Counted from the first letter of the stretch, positions 35,870-45,045 are shown. The stretch: 64,000 nt of DNA from Ketobacter alkanivorans (GCF_002863865.1 NZ_CP022684.1:3353990-3417989), one strand, 5' to 3'. Numbers and translations: made by a program. Notes: a model not told the origin generated them from the letters alone.

Positions 35870-37308
35870 TAACCTACAGCCCCTTCTAAACTTACTTCCA
35901 ACAGCTTGCCTGCTTCAACCGCAAACTCCATTGGTAATTCTTTGAATACTTCTTTGCAGAAGCCGTTCACGATCATGGACACGGCTTTTTCTTCATCAAT
36001 GCCCCGCTGACGGCATAGGAACAACTGGTCATCACTTACTTTTGAGGTGGTGGCCTCATGCTCCAGGATGGCGTCCGGGTTTTTGTTTTCTATATAAGGG
36101 AAGGTATGGGCACCGCTCTTATCCCCAATTAACAGAGAATCACATTGGGTATGGTTACGGGCACCATCGGCGCGAGGTGAAATGCGCACCAGCCCACGAT
36201 AGGCGTTCTGGCTTCGGCCGGCAGAAATGCCTTTGGAGACAATGGTGCTCTTGGTGTTTTTTCCCAGGTGAATCATTTTGGTGCCGGTGTCCGCCTGCTG
36301 GCAACCATTGGTCAGCGCCACAGAGTAGAATTCACCGATGCTGTTATCGCCCCGTAGAATTACGCTGGGGTATTTCCAGGTGATGGCGGAGCCAGTCTCT
36401 ACCTGGGTCCAGGAAATTTTGGCGTTGGGGCCATCACATACGCCCCGTTTGGTAACAAAGTTGTAGATGCCACCTTTGCCGTTTTCATCGCCGGGGTACC
36501 AGTTCTGCACGGTGGAGTATTTGATTTCGGCATCGCCCAAAGCAACCAGTTCCACAACCGCGGCGTGCAATTGGTTTTCATCCCGCATGGGGGCGGTACA
36601 GCCTTCCAGATAGGATACATGACTGCCTTCATCCGCTATGATCAGGGTGCGTTCGAATTGCCCCGTGTTCAACTCGTTGATGCGGAAGTAGGTGGATAGC
36701 TCCATGGGGCAGCGCGTGTTTTTGGGGATATACACAAAGGAGCCATCACTGAATACGGCTGAATTCAGTGCTGCGTAGAAGTTGTCCTGCTGAGGCACCA
36801 CGCTGCCCAGATACTTTTTGATCAGCTCTGGATGATCCTGAATCGCCTCTGAAATGGAGCAGAAGATCACGCCTTCTTTGGCCAAATCATCTTTAAAGGT
36901 GGTACCGATTGAAACGCTGTCGAAAACCGCATCCACGGCGACACCCGCCAGCTTGGCGCGCTCATGCAGGGGGATGCCCAGTTTCTCGAAGGTTTCGAGA
37001 ATTTCGGGATCCACTTCATCCAGGCTTTTGGGGCCATCTTTTTTGGATTTTGGCGACGAATAGTAGCTGATGGCATCAAAGTCGATAGGTGGATGATGCA
37101 AATGTGCCCACTGTGGCGGGGTCATTTCTTTCCATTTGCGATAGGCTTCCAGCCGCCATTCCAGCATCCACTCCGGCTCGTTTTTCTTGCCGGAAATAAT
37201 GCGGACGATGTCTTCATTCAGGCCCGGGGGGAGCGTTTCTGATTCAATGTCGGTTATAAAGCCGGCTTGGTATTCACGACGTATTAACGCATCTATTTCG
37301 TCGCTCAT
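35869..37308 (-). CDS. sufB: Fe-S assembly scaffold protein SufB
   Basis: 479 residues starting at [17 protein letters not shown], with GGAGATACGCC upstream. Typical runs are [44 protein letters not shown]-like [11 protein letters not shown], and [20 protein letters not shown]. SufB is the scaffold on which the cluster is built. It is the first gene of the leftward operon sufBCDSATE, divergent from the regulator. The open frame upstream of the ATG is not conserved. Confidence 0.96.
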   Translation of the reverse strand: MSDEIDALIRREYQAGFITDIESETLPPGLNEDIVRIISGKKNEPEWMLEWRLEAYRKWKEMTPPQWAHLHHPPIDFDAISYYSSPKSKKDGPKSLDEVDPEILETFEKLGIPLHERAKLAGVAVDAVFDSVSIGTTFKDDLAKEGVIFCSISEAIQDHPELIKKYLGSVVPQQDNFYAALNSAVFSDGSFVYIPKNTRCPMELSTYFRINELNTGQFERTLIIADEGSHVSYLEGCTAPMRDENQLHAAVVELVALGDAEIKYSTVQNWYPGDENGKGGIYNFVTKRGVCDGPNAKISWTQVETGSAITWKYPSVILRGDNSIGEFYSVALTNGCQQADTGTKMIHLGKNTKSTIVSKGISAGRSQNAYRGLVRISPRADGARNHTQCDSLLIGDKSGAHTFPYIENKNPDAILEHEATTSKVSDDQLFLCRQRGIDEEKAVSMIVNGFCKEVFKELPMEFAVEAGKLLEVSLEGAVG

Positions 37309-37442
37309 GGCGTATCTCCGCTTATCGCTTGGGCGTGTCGGGGCGCAGGAGTGCAATCCGCGCTGACAGAGGTGCCGCAGGCCGCTAGGTTGAAACCAGG
37401 TCGGGCCGGGCGGGCTGATTAAATATTAGGGCTCTCTACGAT

Positions 37443-37467
37443 AAAGCAGACTAAAATAGTCGGCTTT
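37443..37467. promoter_or_regulatory. IscR type-1-like binding site between sufB and the SUF regulator
   Basis: A 25-base element centred on the dyad GACTAAAATAGTC. It matches the published E. coli IscR type-1 consensus at about 22 of 25 positions by hand alignment, including all of GACT and AGTC. It lies between sufB and the divergent Rrf2 regulator, the right place for cluster-responsive control of both. Confidence 0.7.
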
Positions 37468-37474
37468 AAAAATC

Positions 37475-37491
37475 AATACCAATTTGGTATT
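37475..37491. promoter_or_regulatory. second dyad in the suf control region
   Basis: AATACCA-ATT-TGGTATT, 7-bp perfect arms, 7 bases right of the IscR-like site and 48 bases before the regulator start. It may be a second Rrf2 operator or overlap a promoter. Confidence 0.55.
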
Positions 37492-37539
37492 CTTTGGCCC
37501 TCGGCTTCGCTCAAAGAGGCCATTTCAGGCGCGCATTGT

Positions 37540-38013
37540 ATGTTACGCATCAGCAAAATGACAGATTATGCACTGGTGATTATGCACCGGCTGGCCAAGT
37601 CCCCTGCGCAGCAGTTGCGTATGGAAGAGCTGGCGGAGTCCACCCAGCTTGGTTTGCCCACTGTGCGCAAATTGATGCGTCAACTGGTGGGGGCTGGGCT
37701 GGTTCGATCCGAGCGGGGGGCCAAAGGCGGCTATCTGCTGGCCCGTTTACCAGAGATGATCAGTATCGCCCAGGTGGTCTCGGCGGTGGAAGGCCCCATG
37801 GCCATTACCGAGTGCTGCGAGGATGATGGTGGCTGTGAGCTGTCCGGTGGGTGTGAGGTGGAATACCATATGCCCACGATCAATGAGCTGATTGTGCAGA
37901 TTTTGAGCACGATATCGCTGACGGATATGGCGGGTCTTGGTGCAGGCGTACATCACAATATTCAGACTATCATTTCTCGTTTGAGCCAGCGCTCAGCGCA
38001 GATAGCATCCTAA
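37540..38013 (+). CDS. Rrf2-family SUF regulator (SufR/IscR-like)
   Basis: 157 residues. The winged helix reads MLRISKMTDYALVIMHRLA then LGLPTVRKLMRQLVGAGLVRS and RGAKGGYLLAR. A cysteine cluster C92-C93-C99-C105 (ECCEDDGGCELSGGC) can hold an Fe-S cluster. This fits the proteobacterial SUF-specific Rrf2 regulator family rather than IscR itself. The cluster state should set DNA binding, giving feedback on sufBCDSATE. It is a different protein from the cyanobacterial SufR. Located divergent from sufB over a 231-base control region. Confidence 0.92.
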   Translation: MLRISKMTDYALVIMHRLAKSPAQQLRMEELAESTQLGLPTVRKLMRQLVGAGLVRSERGAKGGYLLARLPEMISIAQVVSAVEGPMAITECCEDDGGCELSGGCEVEYHMPTINELIVQILSTISLTDMAGLGAGVHHNIQTIISRLSQRSAQIAS

Positions 38014-38123
38014 CGTCTTGCATTATCACGCTTTCTTTTTAGACTATCCCCACTTCGCTTAATTGAACCCTGATCATGCTAACGGTCATACCGATCCTGG
38101 CAGAACCCATAGAGAGAGGCCCT

Positions 38124-38876
38124 ATGAAACGAATTGTGAGTGCAGCCGCCCTGGCCGCAGCCCTTAACCTGTCCGGCTGTGCCACTGATGGCAGCTTTGA
38201 TAGCAACAAAGCCATGGCCGTAGGGATGGGCGTGGCTCAGGCAGTGACCCTGGACGAAGACAGCGTAAAACACACTGCCAGTTTGGCGGCTAAAGAGATG
38301 GACGGAAAAAACCAGGTGGCGGCAGCCAGTAATCCGTATTCCGTGCGTTTGGCAAAGATCACTGCCAATTTGCAGAATTACCGAGGCATGAATTTTGACT
38401 TCAAGGTCTACTTGGCGCCGGAAGTGAACGCATTCGCTATGGCTGATGGCGCGGTGCGGGTCTATTCGGGCCTGCTGGACGCCATGCCGGATGATCAGGT
38501 GCTGGCGGTAATTGGTCATGAGATCGGCCACGTCTATCACAAACACAGTTATGAGCAGATGCAGAAACGCCTGCTGACAGACTCGGTGTTTCAAGGCGTG
38601 GTTTCTGTGGGGGGCACTATCGGTGAGCTAACGCAGGGGCAGTTGGGGCAGCTGGCCTATGCCACGGTGAACGCTCAGTTCTCCCAGCACGATGAGTTGG
38701 AGTCTGACACGTTTGCTGTAAAAATGTTGCACAGCCTCGGCCAGGATCCTTATTCGATGAAGCGTGCAATTCAGACCCTGGAATCCAAGTACGGCTCTGA
38801 TAGCAGCTTTTTGAGTTCTCATCCCTCCAACAAGAAGCGCGTCGAGCGCATTCAGGGCGCTATCGACAAACTTTGA
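38124..38876 (+). CDS. M48-family metalloprotease, lipoprotein
   Basis: 250 residues. The lipobox is LNLSGC with lipidated C19. The zinc site is H132-E-I-G-H136 in VIGHEIGHVYHKH, and the third ligand Glu is in HDELESDTFAV. The pattern is of periplasmic M48 (LoiP/YggG-like) proteases that act in outer-membrane protein quality control. Start set at MKRIVS, with AGAGAGAGG upstream; longer starts would spoil the signal. Asp at +2 after the Cys is absent (Ala), so outer-membrane targeting is expected. Confidence 0.92.
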   Translation: MKRIVSAAALAAALNLSGCATDGSFDSNKAMAVGMGVAQAVTLDEDSVKHTASLAAKEMDGKNQVAAASNPYSVRLAKITANLQNYRGMNFDFKVYLAPEVNAFAMADGAVRVYSGLLDAMPDDQVLAVIGHEIGHVYHKHSYEQMQKRLLTDSVFQGVVSVGGTIGELTQGQLGQLAYATVNAQFSQHDELESDTFAVKMLHSLGQDPYSMKRAIQTLESKYGSDSSFLSSHPSNKKRVERIQGAIDKL

Positions 38877-38948
38877 TCGCTGTAGCCATTGCGACACAAC
38901 CCTCTGAACGGTCTATACTTTTTGTAGATTGTTCGGAGGAGTTGCACA

Positions 38949-40172
38949 ATGTCCACTGCTTATCAAACTGTGTCTCGGGTGGCCAACGAAACCTACGGGC
39001 ATTCCCGCCGCATCATGCCCAGCCAGCCTTGGTGGGATAATCTGGAAAGCAGTTTTCATAAGTTCCCTGATGATTTTGATCTGGATCTGCCGACACAAGT
39101 GCTGGTGGATGGAACGGCGGCGGTGGATTTGGCCGTCAGAACAGCGGTGGCATCGTTAGTATCGGTGCTGGCTTTGCCCTTGTCGGCCAACCCCCGTCGC
39201 TTGTTACAGGATATGGAGGATGGGCAACTTTATCGAGAGTTGGCATCCAGCCATCGGGCTGACCGGTTCTTCGCCGCGCCGGATCGTCAGGTGGAAGTGA
39301 GGGAGCGCAAGCCTGGTTTTGTGCATTTTCACCCACCGGACGGCCAATGCCGAGAGCTGGTGTTTCAGAGCCCGTTTCAGCCAGTTAACCCCCGTTTGCG
39401 CAAGCGCTATCTGAAAAATAAGCACAACATGCAGGCGGTGGCACAGTATTGGACCCATGATACAGGCCCGCGCCCGACCATCTGTGTGGTGCATGGCTTT
39501 ATGGCCGATCCCTATTGGGTGAACAGCCTGTTTTTAGGGTTACCCTGGTTTTACAGCATGGGTTACGACATTTTGCTGTATACGCTGCCTTTTCATGGGC
39601 ATCGGCAAGGCCCGTTTTCTCCATTCAGCGGGCATGGTTATTTTGCCAATGGAATATCCCATATCAGTGAGACGGTTGCCCATTCGGTGTACGATTTTCG
39701 ATTGTTTCTGAACTATCTGGAGCAACGGGGAGTGCCACGTTTCGGAGTTACCGGTATCAGCTTGGGGGGCTACACCAGCGCCTTGTTGGCGGCAGTAGAT
39801 GAGCGTCTTCAGTTCAGCATTCCCAATGTGCCGGTGGTTTCTCTGTTTGATCTCATGCTGCAATGGTTTCCGGCCAGCGCAATGATCAAGACGGCGCTGC
39901 GTTTGAGTGGCGTCAGTATAAAGGATGCGCGCCATATTATGGCGGTGCACTGTCCGTTAACCTACGATCCGGTTATTCCTAAAGACAGGTTGATGATTAT
40001 TGGTGGGGCGGGCGATCGATTTGCGCCCCCCAAGCATGCCCGTTTGTTATGGGATCATTGGGATAGGCCAGGAATTCACTGGTTCCCCGGCAATCATATT
40101 ATTCATTTGGATCAGGGTAAGTACTTGAAGGATGTTGCGCAATTTCTTGAGCGTATCGGTTTTGCAGAGTAA
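38949..40172 (+). CDS. alpha/beta hydrolase family protein
   Basis: 407 residues with a strong GGAGGAG ribosome site. The N-terminal ~165 residues are unusual and poorly conserved. The hydrolase core starts at TICVVHGFMADPYW. Its nucleophile elbow is G269-I-S271-L-G-G, the acid region is GGAGDRFAPP, and the His is in PGNHIIHLDQG. This resembles the large predicted alpha/beta hydrolases near lipid metabolism genes. Substrate unknown. A GC-rich hairpin follows at 40173-40198. Confidence 0.85.
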   Translation: MSTAYQTVSRVANETYGHSRRIMPSQPWWDNLESSFHKFPDDFDLDLPTQVLVDGTAAVDLAVRTAVASLVSVLALPLSANPRRLLQDMEDGQLYRELASSHRADRFFAAPDRQVEVRERKPGFVHFHPPDGQCRELVFQSPFQPVNPRLRKRYLKNKHNMQAVAQYWTHDTGPRPTICVVHGFMADPYWVNSLFLGLPWFYSMGYDILLYTLPFHGHRQGPFSPFSGHGYFANGISHISETVAHSVYDFRLFLNYLEQRGVPRFGVTGISLGGYTSALLAAVDERLQFSIPNVPVVSLFDLMLQWFPASAMIKTALRLSGVSIKDARHIMAVHCPLTYDPVIPKDRLMIIGGAGDRFAPPKHARLLWDHWDRPGIHWFPGNHIIHLDQGKYLKDVAQFLERIGFAE

Positions 40173-40198
40173 AGAGGGCCGCGACACGGCAGCCCTCT
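40173..40198 (+). terminator. hairpin after the second alpha/beta hydrolase
   Basis: AGAGGGC / GCCCTCT arms with an inner GCCG / CGGC pairing option, directly after the stop. No clear T run follows, so termination strength is uncertain. Confidence 0.5.
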
Positions 40199-40236
40199 CA
40201 CACTTGTACAGGGGTTTGGCTATATAAAACAGGGGC

Positions 40237-40542
40237 TTAGATGTAGGATGCCACCAGATGCTTGGCCTTAAACAGTCGATCTGCCACCAGCTTGGGGGTT
40301 TTGGCGATCCACTCATCTGATTGAGCGTCCAGCTGATCCCGTAGCTTCTCAATTCGACGCTTCTGAATTTTGGCTTTCAGTTCAAGTCGTGCCATTTCGC
40401 CCATCAGTTTCTCTTTTTCGGTCATGGCGATAGCAATAAGGTTGTGGCGATTTACCTGGTCGGTGATGCCGTAACGAGTCAAGTAGTAACCTGCGTTGTC
40501 GAGCTGTTTCAATCCAAAATTGGTGATGGAATCAAGAGTCAT
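40237..40542 (-). CDS. small coiled-coil protein of unknown function
   Basis: 101 residues: MTLDSITNFGLKQLDNAGYYLTRYG-type start, then a long amphipathic helix (MTEKEKLMGEMARLELKAKI, QKRRIEKLRDQLDAQ) that should form a coiled coil. There is no signal peptide or membrane segment. It has some resemblance in style to small phasin- or stress-granule-associated helical proteins, but I cannot name a family. It converges with the hydrolase gene, separated by a hairpin. Confidence 0.7.
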   Translation of the reverse strand: MTLDSITNFGLKQLDNAGYYLTRYGITDQVNRHNLIAIAMTEKEKLMGEMARLELKAKIQKRRIEKLRDQLDAQSDEWIAKTPKLVADRLFKAKHLVASYI

Positions 40543-40727
40543 GGCGGTGCCTCGGACGGTAATGTCAGTGAAAATTTGAGGCTAATGTAGCGGCTGGAAT
40601 TAGAACTATCCACCTAACTGGTGCGGTGTGGCTGCGCTGCAAGTTTTTCAATAAAAATCAAGGCAGTTCACGATCGGTCACACTATAATGAACTATTATA
40701 CATATGGATTTGGCATAGGAAGGGCGT

Positions 40728-41264
40728 TTGAAGGGGATCGCTAGGCCTGACTCAGGCCATAAGATGCTGCGAGCTTTGGTATATACCTTGGGTGTGCTGT
40801 TAAGCAGCCTGGGTTATGCAGAAGATGAGGCTCAACTTAAAGCGGCGTTCGTATATAACTTCACCAAGTATGTGACCTGGCCCCTGGCGACAGAGCAGGC
40901 CAACGGGCAGCTGCGTGTCTGCGTTTCGGGCAAGGGTGCGTATACGGACGAGTTATCGCAGCTTGCTGGTCGCGAAGTGCGTACATTCCGTATCGAAGTT
41001 GTGAATCTTTCCATGGGGGACGCTTTGGACGGCTGCCAGGTCGTCTATGTCACCGGTGAAGACGTCCGTAAGATTCTGCCAAAGACTCAAGATAAAGCCA
41101 TATTAACCATCAGTGACGATCCGGATTTTGTTGAGAGAGGCGGTATTATTGGTTTAATCACCGAGGGTCGCCGTATTCGCTTTGATATCAACCTGGGGCG
41201 TGCCAAGGCATCCCAGCTTCAGATCAGCTCCCGGTTGTTACAGCTGGCTCGGAGGGTCGAATAG
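40728..41264 (+). CDS. YfiR-like periplasmic protein (DUF4154)
   Basis: 178 residues. The signal peptide ends near LGVLLSSLGYA. The core AQLKAAFVYNFTKYVTWP is the YfiR/DUF4154 signature, followed by LRVCVSGKG, DGCQVVYV and GRRIRFDINLGRAKASQLQISSRLLQLA. The two cysteines (RVCVS and DGCQ) match one conserved YfiR disulfide pair; the second pair is absent. YfiR in Pseudomonas binds and silences the CHASE8 domain of YfiN. Here the next gene, two bases away, encodes a CHASE8-like histidine kinase, so I infer kinase control. TTG at 40728 fits AGGA best; ATG at 40764 is the alternative, but a GGCCTGA/TCAGGCC dyad precedes it. Confidence 0.85.
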   Translation: MKGIARPDSGHKMLRALVYTLGVLLSSLGYAEDEAQLKAAFVYNFTKYVTWPLATEQANGQLRVCVSGKGAYTDELSQLAGREVRTFRIEVVNLSMGDALDGCQVVYVTGEDVRKILPKTQDKAILTISDDPDFVERGGIIGLITEGRRIRFDINLGRAKASQLQISSRLLQLARRVE

Positions 41265-41266
41265 AG

Positions 41267-42700
41267 ATGTCGACTCTGATGCGAGCGCTCAGTATTAAGC
41301 AAAAGCTCACCATGGTGATGCTGTTAACCATTTTCGCCGGTGTGGTGTTGATTGGTGTGTTTTTTATGGGGTATGAGCGGGTGCAAACCCGCGAGCAGCT
41401 GGTGCACGAAATAGCAGTGATCACCAAGGTAGCCTATTCCCAGGTCACGGCAGCACTGCAGTTTGATGATCTTAATACCCTGCAGGAAAGCGCAAACAGT
41501 CTGGACTTTGATTACACAATAGACGTGGTGTGTATCTACGATGGCGCGCTTGATCTTAAGGCGCGCTCTTTCCCCGGCTCTGCCAGGGCAGTACCTTGCC
41601 CGGATAACCCCCATGCCGATACCACCGGTTTTGTGAATTCGAAGTACCACCATATCGAGGACGTGTTTTCTGAATCGGTGCGTGTTGGCACGATATTCAT
41701 CGGTGCCAATATGGATTACGTCAACAGTCAGATTCAACGCTATTTTTATATGATGTTGACCGCCTTGGGAATTGTTTCCATTGTCTCGTTACTGGTGGCA
41801 ATGGTGTTGCAGAAAGCCGTTACCGATCCGATCTCCGAGCTGGCCGTTACCGCCGCCAGCATCGCAACAGAACGTGATTTCAGTCTTCGAGCTAACAAAA
41901 CCAGTGATGACGAAATTGGTCAGATGGTGGATGCCTTCAATGCCATGCTGGTGGCGATTGAGCAGCGGGATCAGGAGCTGCGCTCCCATAAGGTAGAGTT
42001 GGAATCCAAAGTTGAAGAGCGTACGTCGGAACTGAAAGCCGCAAATCAGGAGTTAGAGGCATTCAGTTACTCGGTATCCCATGATTTACGTTCCCCGCTG
42101 CGGGCGATTGATGGCTTCAGTCAGGCATTGATGGAAGACTATTCCCAGGATCTGGATGCCACAGCCCTTGGTTATCTGGAGCGCGTTCGCATGGCCAGTC
42201 AACGCATGGGGGTGTTGATCGACAGCATGCTGTGGTTGTCCCGCGTAACGCGGCAAGAGATAGTTGCGCGTACAGTTGATTTCACCTTGATGTGCGAGGA
42301 GGTGGTTAAGGATGTTCGGGAGCGGGATCCAAGTCGTAATATTAAAGTAAGCGTGCAGCGGGGTATGACCATGCGTTGCGATTCCCGGTTAATGCGTATT
42401 GTTATAACCAATCTAGTGGATAATGCTTTTAAATATACCCAAAAGGTAGCGGAGCCGGAGGTTGTTATTGGCTGTAAGGAGGGTGTGTATTATATCCAGG
42501 ATAACGGCGCAGGCTTCGATATGAGATACGTCGATAAGCTGTTTGGGGCATTTCAGCGACTTCACAGTAAGGATGAGTTCGAAGGTACCGGGGTAGGCTT
42601 GGCGACGGTTGCCAGAGTGGTTCATCGTCATGGTGGTGATATTTGGGCCGAGAGTGTTGTTGATCGGGGCACCACTTTCTATTTTACCGTTGCAGGCTGA
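41267..42700 (+). CDS. CHASE8-like sensor histidine kinase
   Basis: 477 residues. TM1 at about 17-36, a ~130-residue periplasmic CHASE8-type domain (VTAALQFDDLNTLQESANSL), TM2 at about 163-185, and a HAMP domain (AVTDPISELAVTAASIATE). A coiled coil leads into HisKA with SYSVSHDLRSPLRAIDGFS, phosphoacceptor H272. HATPase boxes are DNAFKYTQ, DNGAGFD and FEGTGVGLATVARVVHRHGG. The H-box type resembles phytochrome (Cph1-like) kinases. The partner is probably the Rcp1-like receiver two genes on. Coupled to the YfiR-like gene by a 2-base gap. Confidence 0.9.
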   Translation: MSTLMRALSIKQKLTMVMLLTIFAGVVLIGVFFMGYERVQTREQLVHEIAVITKVAYSQVTAALQFDDLNTLQESANSLDFDYTIDVVCIYDGALDLKARSFPGSARAVPCPDNPHADTTGFVNSKYHHIEDVFSESVRVGTIFIGANMDYVNSQIQRYFYMMLTALGIVSIVSLLVAMVLQKAVTDPISELAVTAASIATERDFSLRANKTSDDEIGQMVDAFNAMLVAIEQRDQELRSHKVELESKVEERTSELKAANQELEAFSYSVSHDLRSPLRAIDGFSQALMEDYSQDLDATALGYLERVRMASQRMGVLIDSMLWLSRVTRQEIVARTVDFTLMCEEVVKDVRERDPSRNIKVSVQRGMTMRCDSRLMRIVITNLVDNAFKYTQKVAEPEVVIGCKEGVYYIQDNGAGFDMRYVDKLFGAFQRLHSKDEFEGTGVGLATVARVVHRHGGDIWAESVVDRGTTFYFTVAG

Positions 42701-42822
42701 ATATTTTGATTGTAGCGGGCTTTCTCAAATCCACAGTCTATGGATTGACTTAGCAATCATCAGGTTATAAGGTCGATATCATGTTTCTTTAGTTCTGATA
42801 TACGCTATCGGAATCATACTGT

Positions 42823-43263
42823 ATGAATGATATGACTATTTTATTAGTAGAAGATAACGCTGACGACGAGCTTCTCGCCTTGCGTGCGTTGAGAAAAACA
42901 GATGTACCCAATAGTGTAGTTGTTGCCAGAGACGGGGAAGAGGCGCTGGATTATATATTTGCCCGAGGTAAATATAAGGGGCGTGATGTGCGTGCTTTGC
43001 CAAAGGTGGTGTTTCTGGATCTGCAGTTGCCAAAACTGAATGGTTTGGAAGTGTTGCGGCATATCCGACAGGATGATCGCACGCGGCGCTTGCCCGTGGT
43101 GTTGCTGACCTCTTCGGATGAAACTCAGGACATGAAAGCGGGTTATGATATCGGTGTAAACAGTTACATCAATAAACCCGTGGACTTCGATGAATTCGTC
43201 TCCCAGGTAAAATTGCTGGGTCAATATTGGCTAGGTGTTAATCGCGTTCCCGCACTATACTGA
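42823..43263 (+). CDS. single-domain response regulator (Rcp1-like)
   Basis: 146 residues, receiver only. The acid pocket is VEDNADDE, phosphoacceptor D66 in VVFLDLQLPKLNG, then LPVVLLTSSDE with the Thr, and SYINKPVDFDEF with the Lys-Pro. The long alpha3-beta3 loop (FARGKYKGRDVRALPKV) is typical of Rcp1-type partners of phytochrome-like kinases. No output domain, so it likely relays phosphate onward or acts by protein contact. Lies 122 bases after the kinase. Confidence 0.92.
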   Translation: MNDMTILLVEDNADDELLALRALRKTDVPNSVVVARDGEEALDYIFARGKYKGRDVRALPKVVFLDLQLPKLNGLEVLRHIRQDDRTRRLPVVLLTSSDETQDMKAGYDIGVNSYINKPVDFDEFVSQVKLLGQYWLGVNRVPALY

Positions 43264-43291
43264 AATAATAAAAATTCAATAGGTAACGTAA

Positions 43292-44971
43292 TTGGAACGC
43301 ATGTTAAATGTCTTGATCGCTGATGATTCGGAAGACGATGCGCTCTTGCTAATTCGGGAGCTGCGCAAGGGTGGATTGCGGTGTGAATTTGACCGGGTGG
43401 AAAGTGCCGAGGGTTTAAAAGCTGCTCTCAACCGCCAGACCTGGGATCTGGTAGTTACCGATCACAATATGCCGTCTTTCAGTTCTTCAGATGCATTGCG
43501 CATCGTTAAGGCTATGCAGCCAGAAGCCCCAGTCATTGTCGTTTCTGGTGCTATCAGTGACGATGTTGCCGTCAATTCCATGAAGTCTGGCGCACAAGAC
43601 TACATCATGAAAGAAAACCTGGCTCGACTGGTGCCAGTGGTTGAGCGCGAACTGCGGGAAGCAGCACAACGTTCGGCGCACAAAGCTGCTGAAATGAAAG
43701 TAGCGTATCTGGCCAATCACGATACCCTCACCGACCTTATTAATCGCGACCAATTCAAAGTGCATCTGGAGCAGGCGTTGCAGTCGGCATTGCGTGAAGA
43801 TGCACAGCATGCGCTGGTGTATGTGGATCTGGATCAGTTCAAAATTATAAACGATACCTGTGGCCATCTGGCTGGTGATGAGCTGCTGAAGCAGATTGGC
43901 TGCGTGATAAAAGCGGTTTTGGGCGATTCTGATTATATCTCCCGCATGGGGGGGGATGAATTTGGTGTGCTCCTGCCTGATTGCTCGCTAAAGGAAGCCA
44001 GCGCTATGGCCGGGAAGATACATGAGGCGATTAAGCAACATCGGTTTTTATGGAATGAGCAACCATTCACCGTCTCCTCGTGCATTGGTGTGGTTCAGAT
44101 CCATGGTTCCAGCACCACAGTAGAGGAGTTGCTGGCCAGCGCAGATATGGCGTGTTATGCGGCCAAGGATAAAGGGCGAAGCTACATCCAAGTATACGAT
44201 CTGAATGACGAGGACTTAACCCATCGTCGCGATCAAATGCATTGGGCTTCCCGTATTCGAAGGGCGCTGGATAGAGATGATTTCGTTCTGTTTAGGCAGG
44301 CAATTGTCGGGCTGGTTGAGGACGTTACCCATTATGAATTCCTGGTGAGAATGAAAGATGGGGACAATATTGTGCCCCCTGGATTGTTCATTCCGGCAGC
44401 GGAGCGCTTCAATTTGATGACGCTGATTGATCGCTGGGTGATTAATCATGCTTTCTCTTACGTCAGAGACAGGTTGAATCAGGTTGGTGATCAGAAAGGC
44501 CTGTTCTTCATCAATTTGTCGGGTTCGTCGTTGAATGACGAAATGTTTTTTGATTACGTGAAACAATGCAAAGCTCAATATGATATTCCCGCCAACAGTA
44601 TCTGCTTTGAAATCACCGAAACAACGGCTATTTCCAATATTGAGTCTGCATCGGTTTTTATCGCCGAGATTCGCGATCTGGGGTTTTTGTTCGCGCTGGA
44701 TGATTTTGGTGTGGGCATGAGTTCTTTTGCCTATCTTAAAGCGATTCCGGTGGATGTATTGAAGATCGACGGCGGTTTTGTGCGCAACATGCTGAATGAT
44801 CCGATGGATCTGGCCATTGTTAATGCCTGCAACACCATCGCCCATTCCGCCGGCCTGAAAACGGTGGCAGAATTTGTGGAGAATAAGGCAATTGAAGACC
44901 GTTTACGTGAGCTGGGTGTGGATTTTGCCCAAGGATACGGAATTGAAAAACCCAAACCTCTTGAAGAGTAG
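43292..44971 (+). CDS. REC-GGDEF-EAL bifunctional c-di-GMP response regulator
   Basis: 559 residues. The receiver has IADDSEDDALLL and phosphoacceptor D57 in VVTDHNMPS. The GGDEF domain has an intact RMGGDEF, but the inhibitory RxxD is replaced by GDSD, so no product inhibition is expected. The EAL domain has EFLVRM in place of EAL, with INLSGSSL, FEITETT, LDDFGVGMSSFAYL, LKIDGGFV, AEFVEN and AQGYG, so the catalytic residues appear kept. It could make and break c-di-GMP under phosphorylation control. Start TTG 43292 (spaced from AGG) or ATG 43301. Gap of 28 bases from the Rcp1-like gene. Confidence 0.92.
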   Translation: MERMLNVLIADDSEDDALLLIRELRKGGLRCEFDRVESAEGLKAALNRQTWDLVVTDHNMPSFSSSDALRIVKAMQPEAPVIVVSGAISDDVAVNSMKSGAQDYIMKENLARLVPVVERELREAAQRSAHKAAEMKVAYLANHDTLTDLINRDQFKVHLEQALQSALREDAQHALVYVDLDQFKIINDTCGHLAGDELLKQIGCVIKAVLGDSDYISRMGGDEFGVLLPDCSLKEASAMAGKIHEAIKQHRFLWNEQPFTVSSCIGVVQIHGSSTTVEELLASADMACYAAKDKGRSYIQVYDLNDEDLTHRRDQMHWASRIRRALDRDDFVLFRQAIVGLVEDVTHYEFLVRMKDGDNIVPPGLFIPAAERFNLMTLIDRWVINHAFSYVRDRLNQVGDQKGLFFINLSGSSLNDEMFFDYVKQCKAQYDIPANSICFEITETTAISNIESASVFIAEIRDLGFLFALDDFGVGMSSFAYLKAIPVDVLKIDGGFVRNMLNDPMDLAIVNACNTIAHSAGLKTVAEFVENKAIEDRLRELGVDFAQGYGIEKPKPLEE

Positions 44972-44983
44972 GTATACCTTCAC

Positions 44984-45009
44984 CAGTAATGGCGGTACCA
45001 CCATTACTG
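44984..45009 (+). repeat. 26-base near-perfect dyad after the REC-GGDEF-EAL gene
   Basis: Outer arms CAGTAATGG / CCATTACTG enclose C-GGTACC-A, so all but one pair match. No T run follows. It lies between two co-directional genes, so it may be an operator or an RNA hairpin tuning expression of the next gene. It also covers the first possible ATG for that gene (44989), arguing for the later start at 45046. Confidence 0.6.
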
Positions 45010-45045
45010 TGTGGTGCCAATGAATCTGTGCGCTTTCTACCCGCT

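Noticed and set aside
44989..45045. Upstream ATG start for the outer-membrane-like protein
   Set aside because: It lies inside a 26-base dyad, and the extra residues would precede a normal signal sequence starting at 45046.
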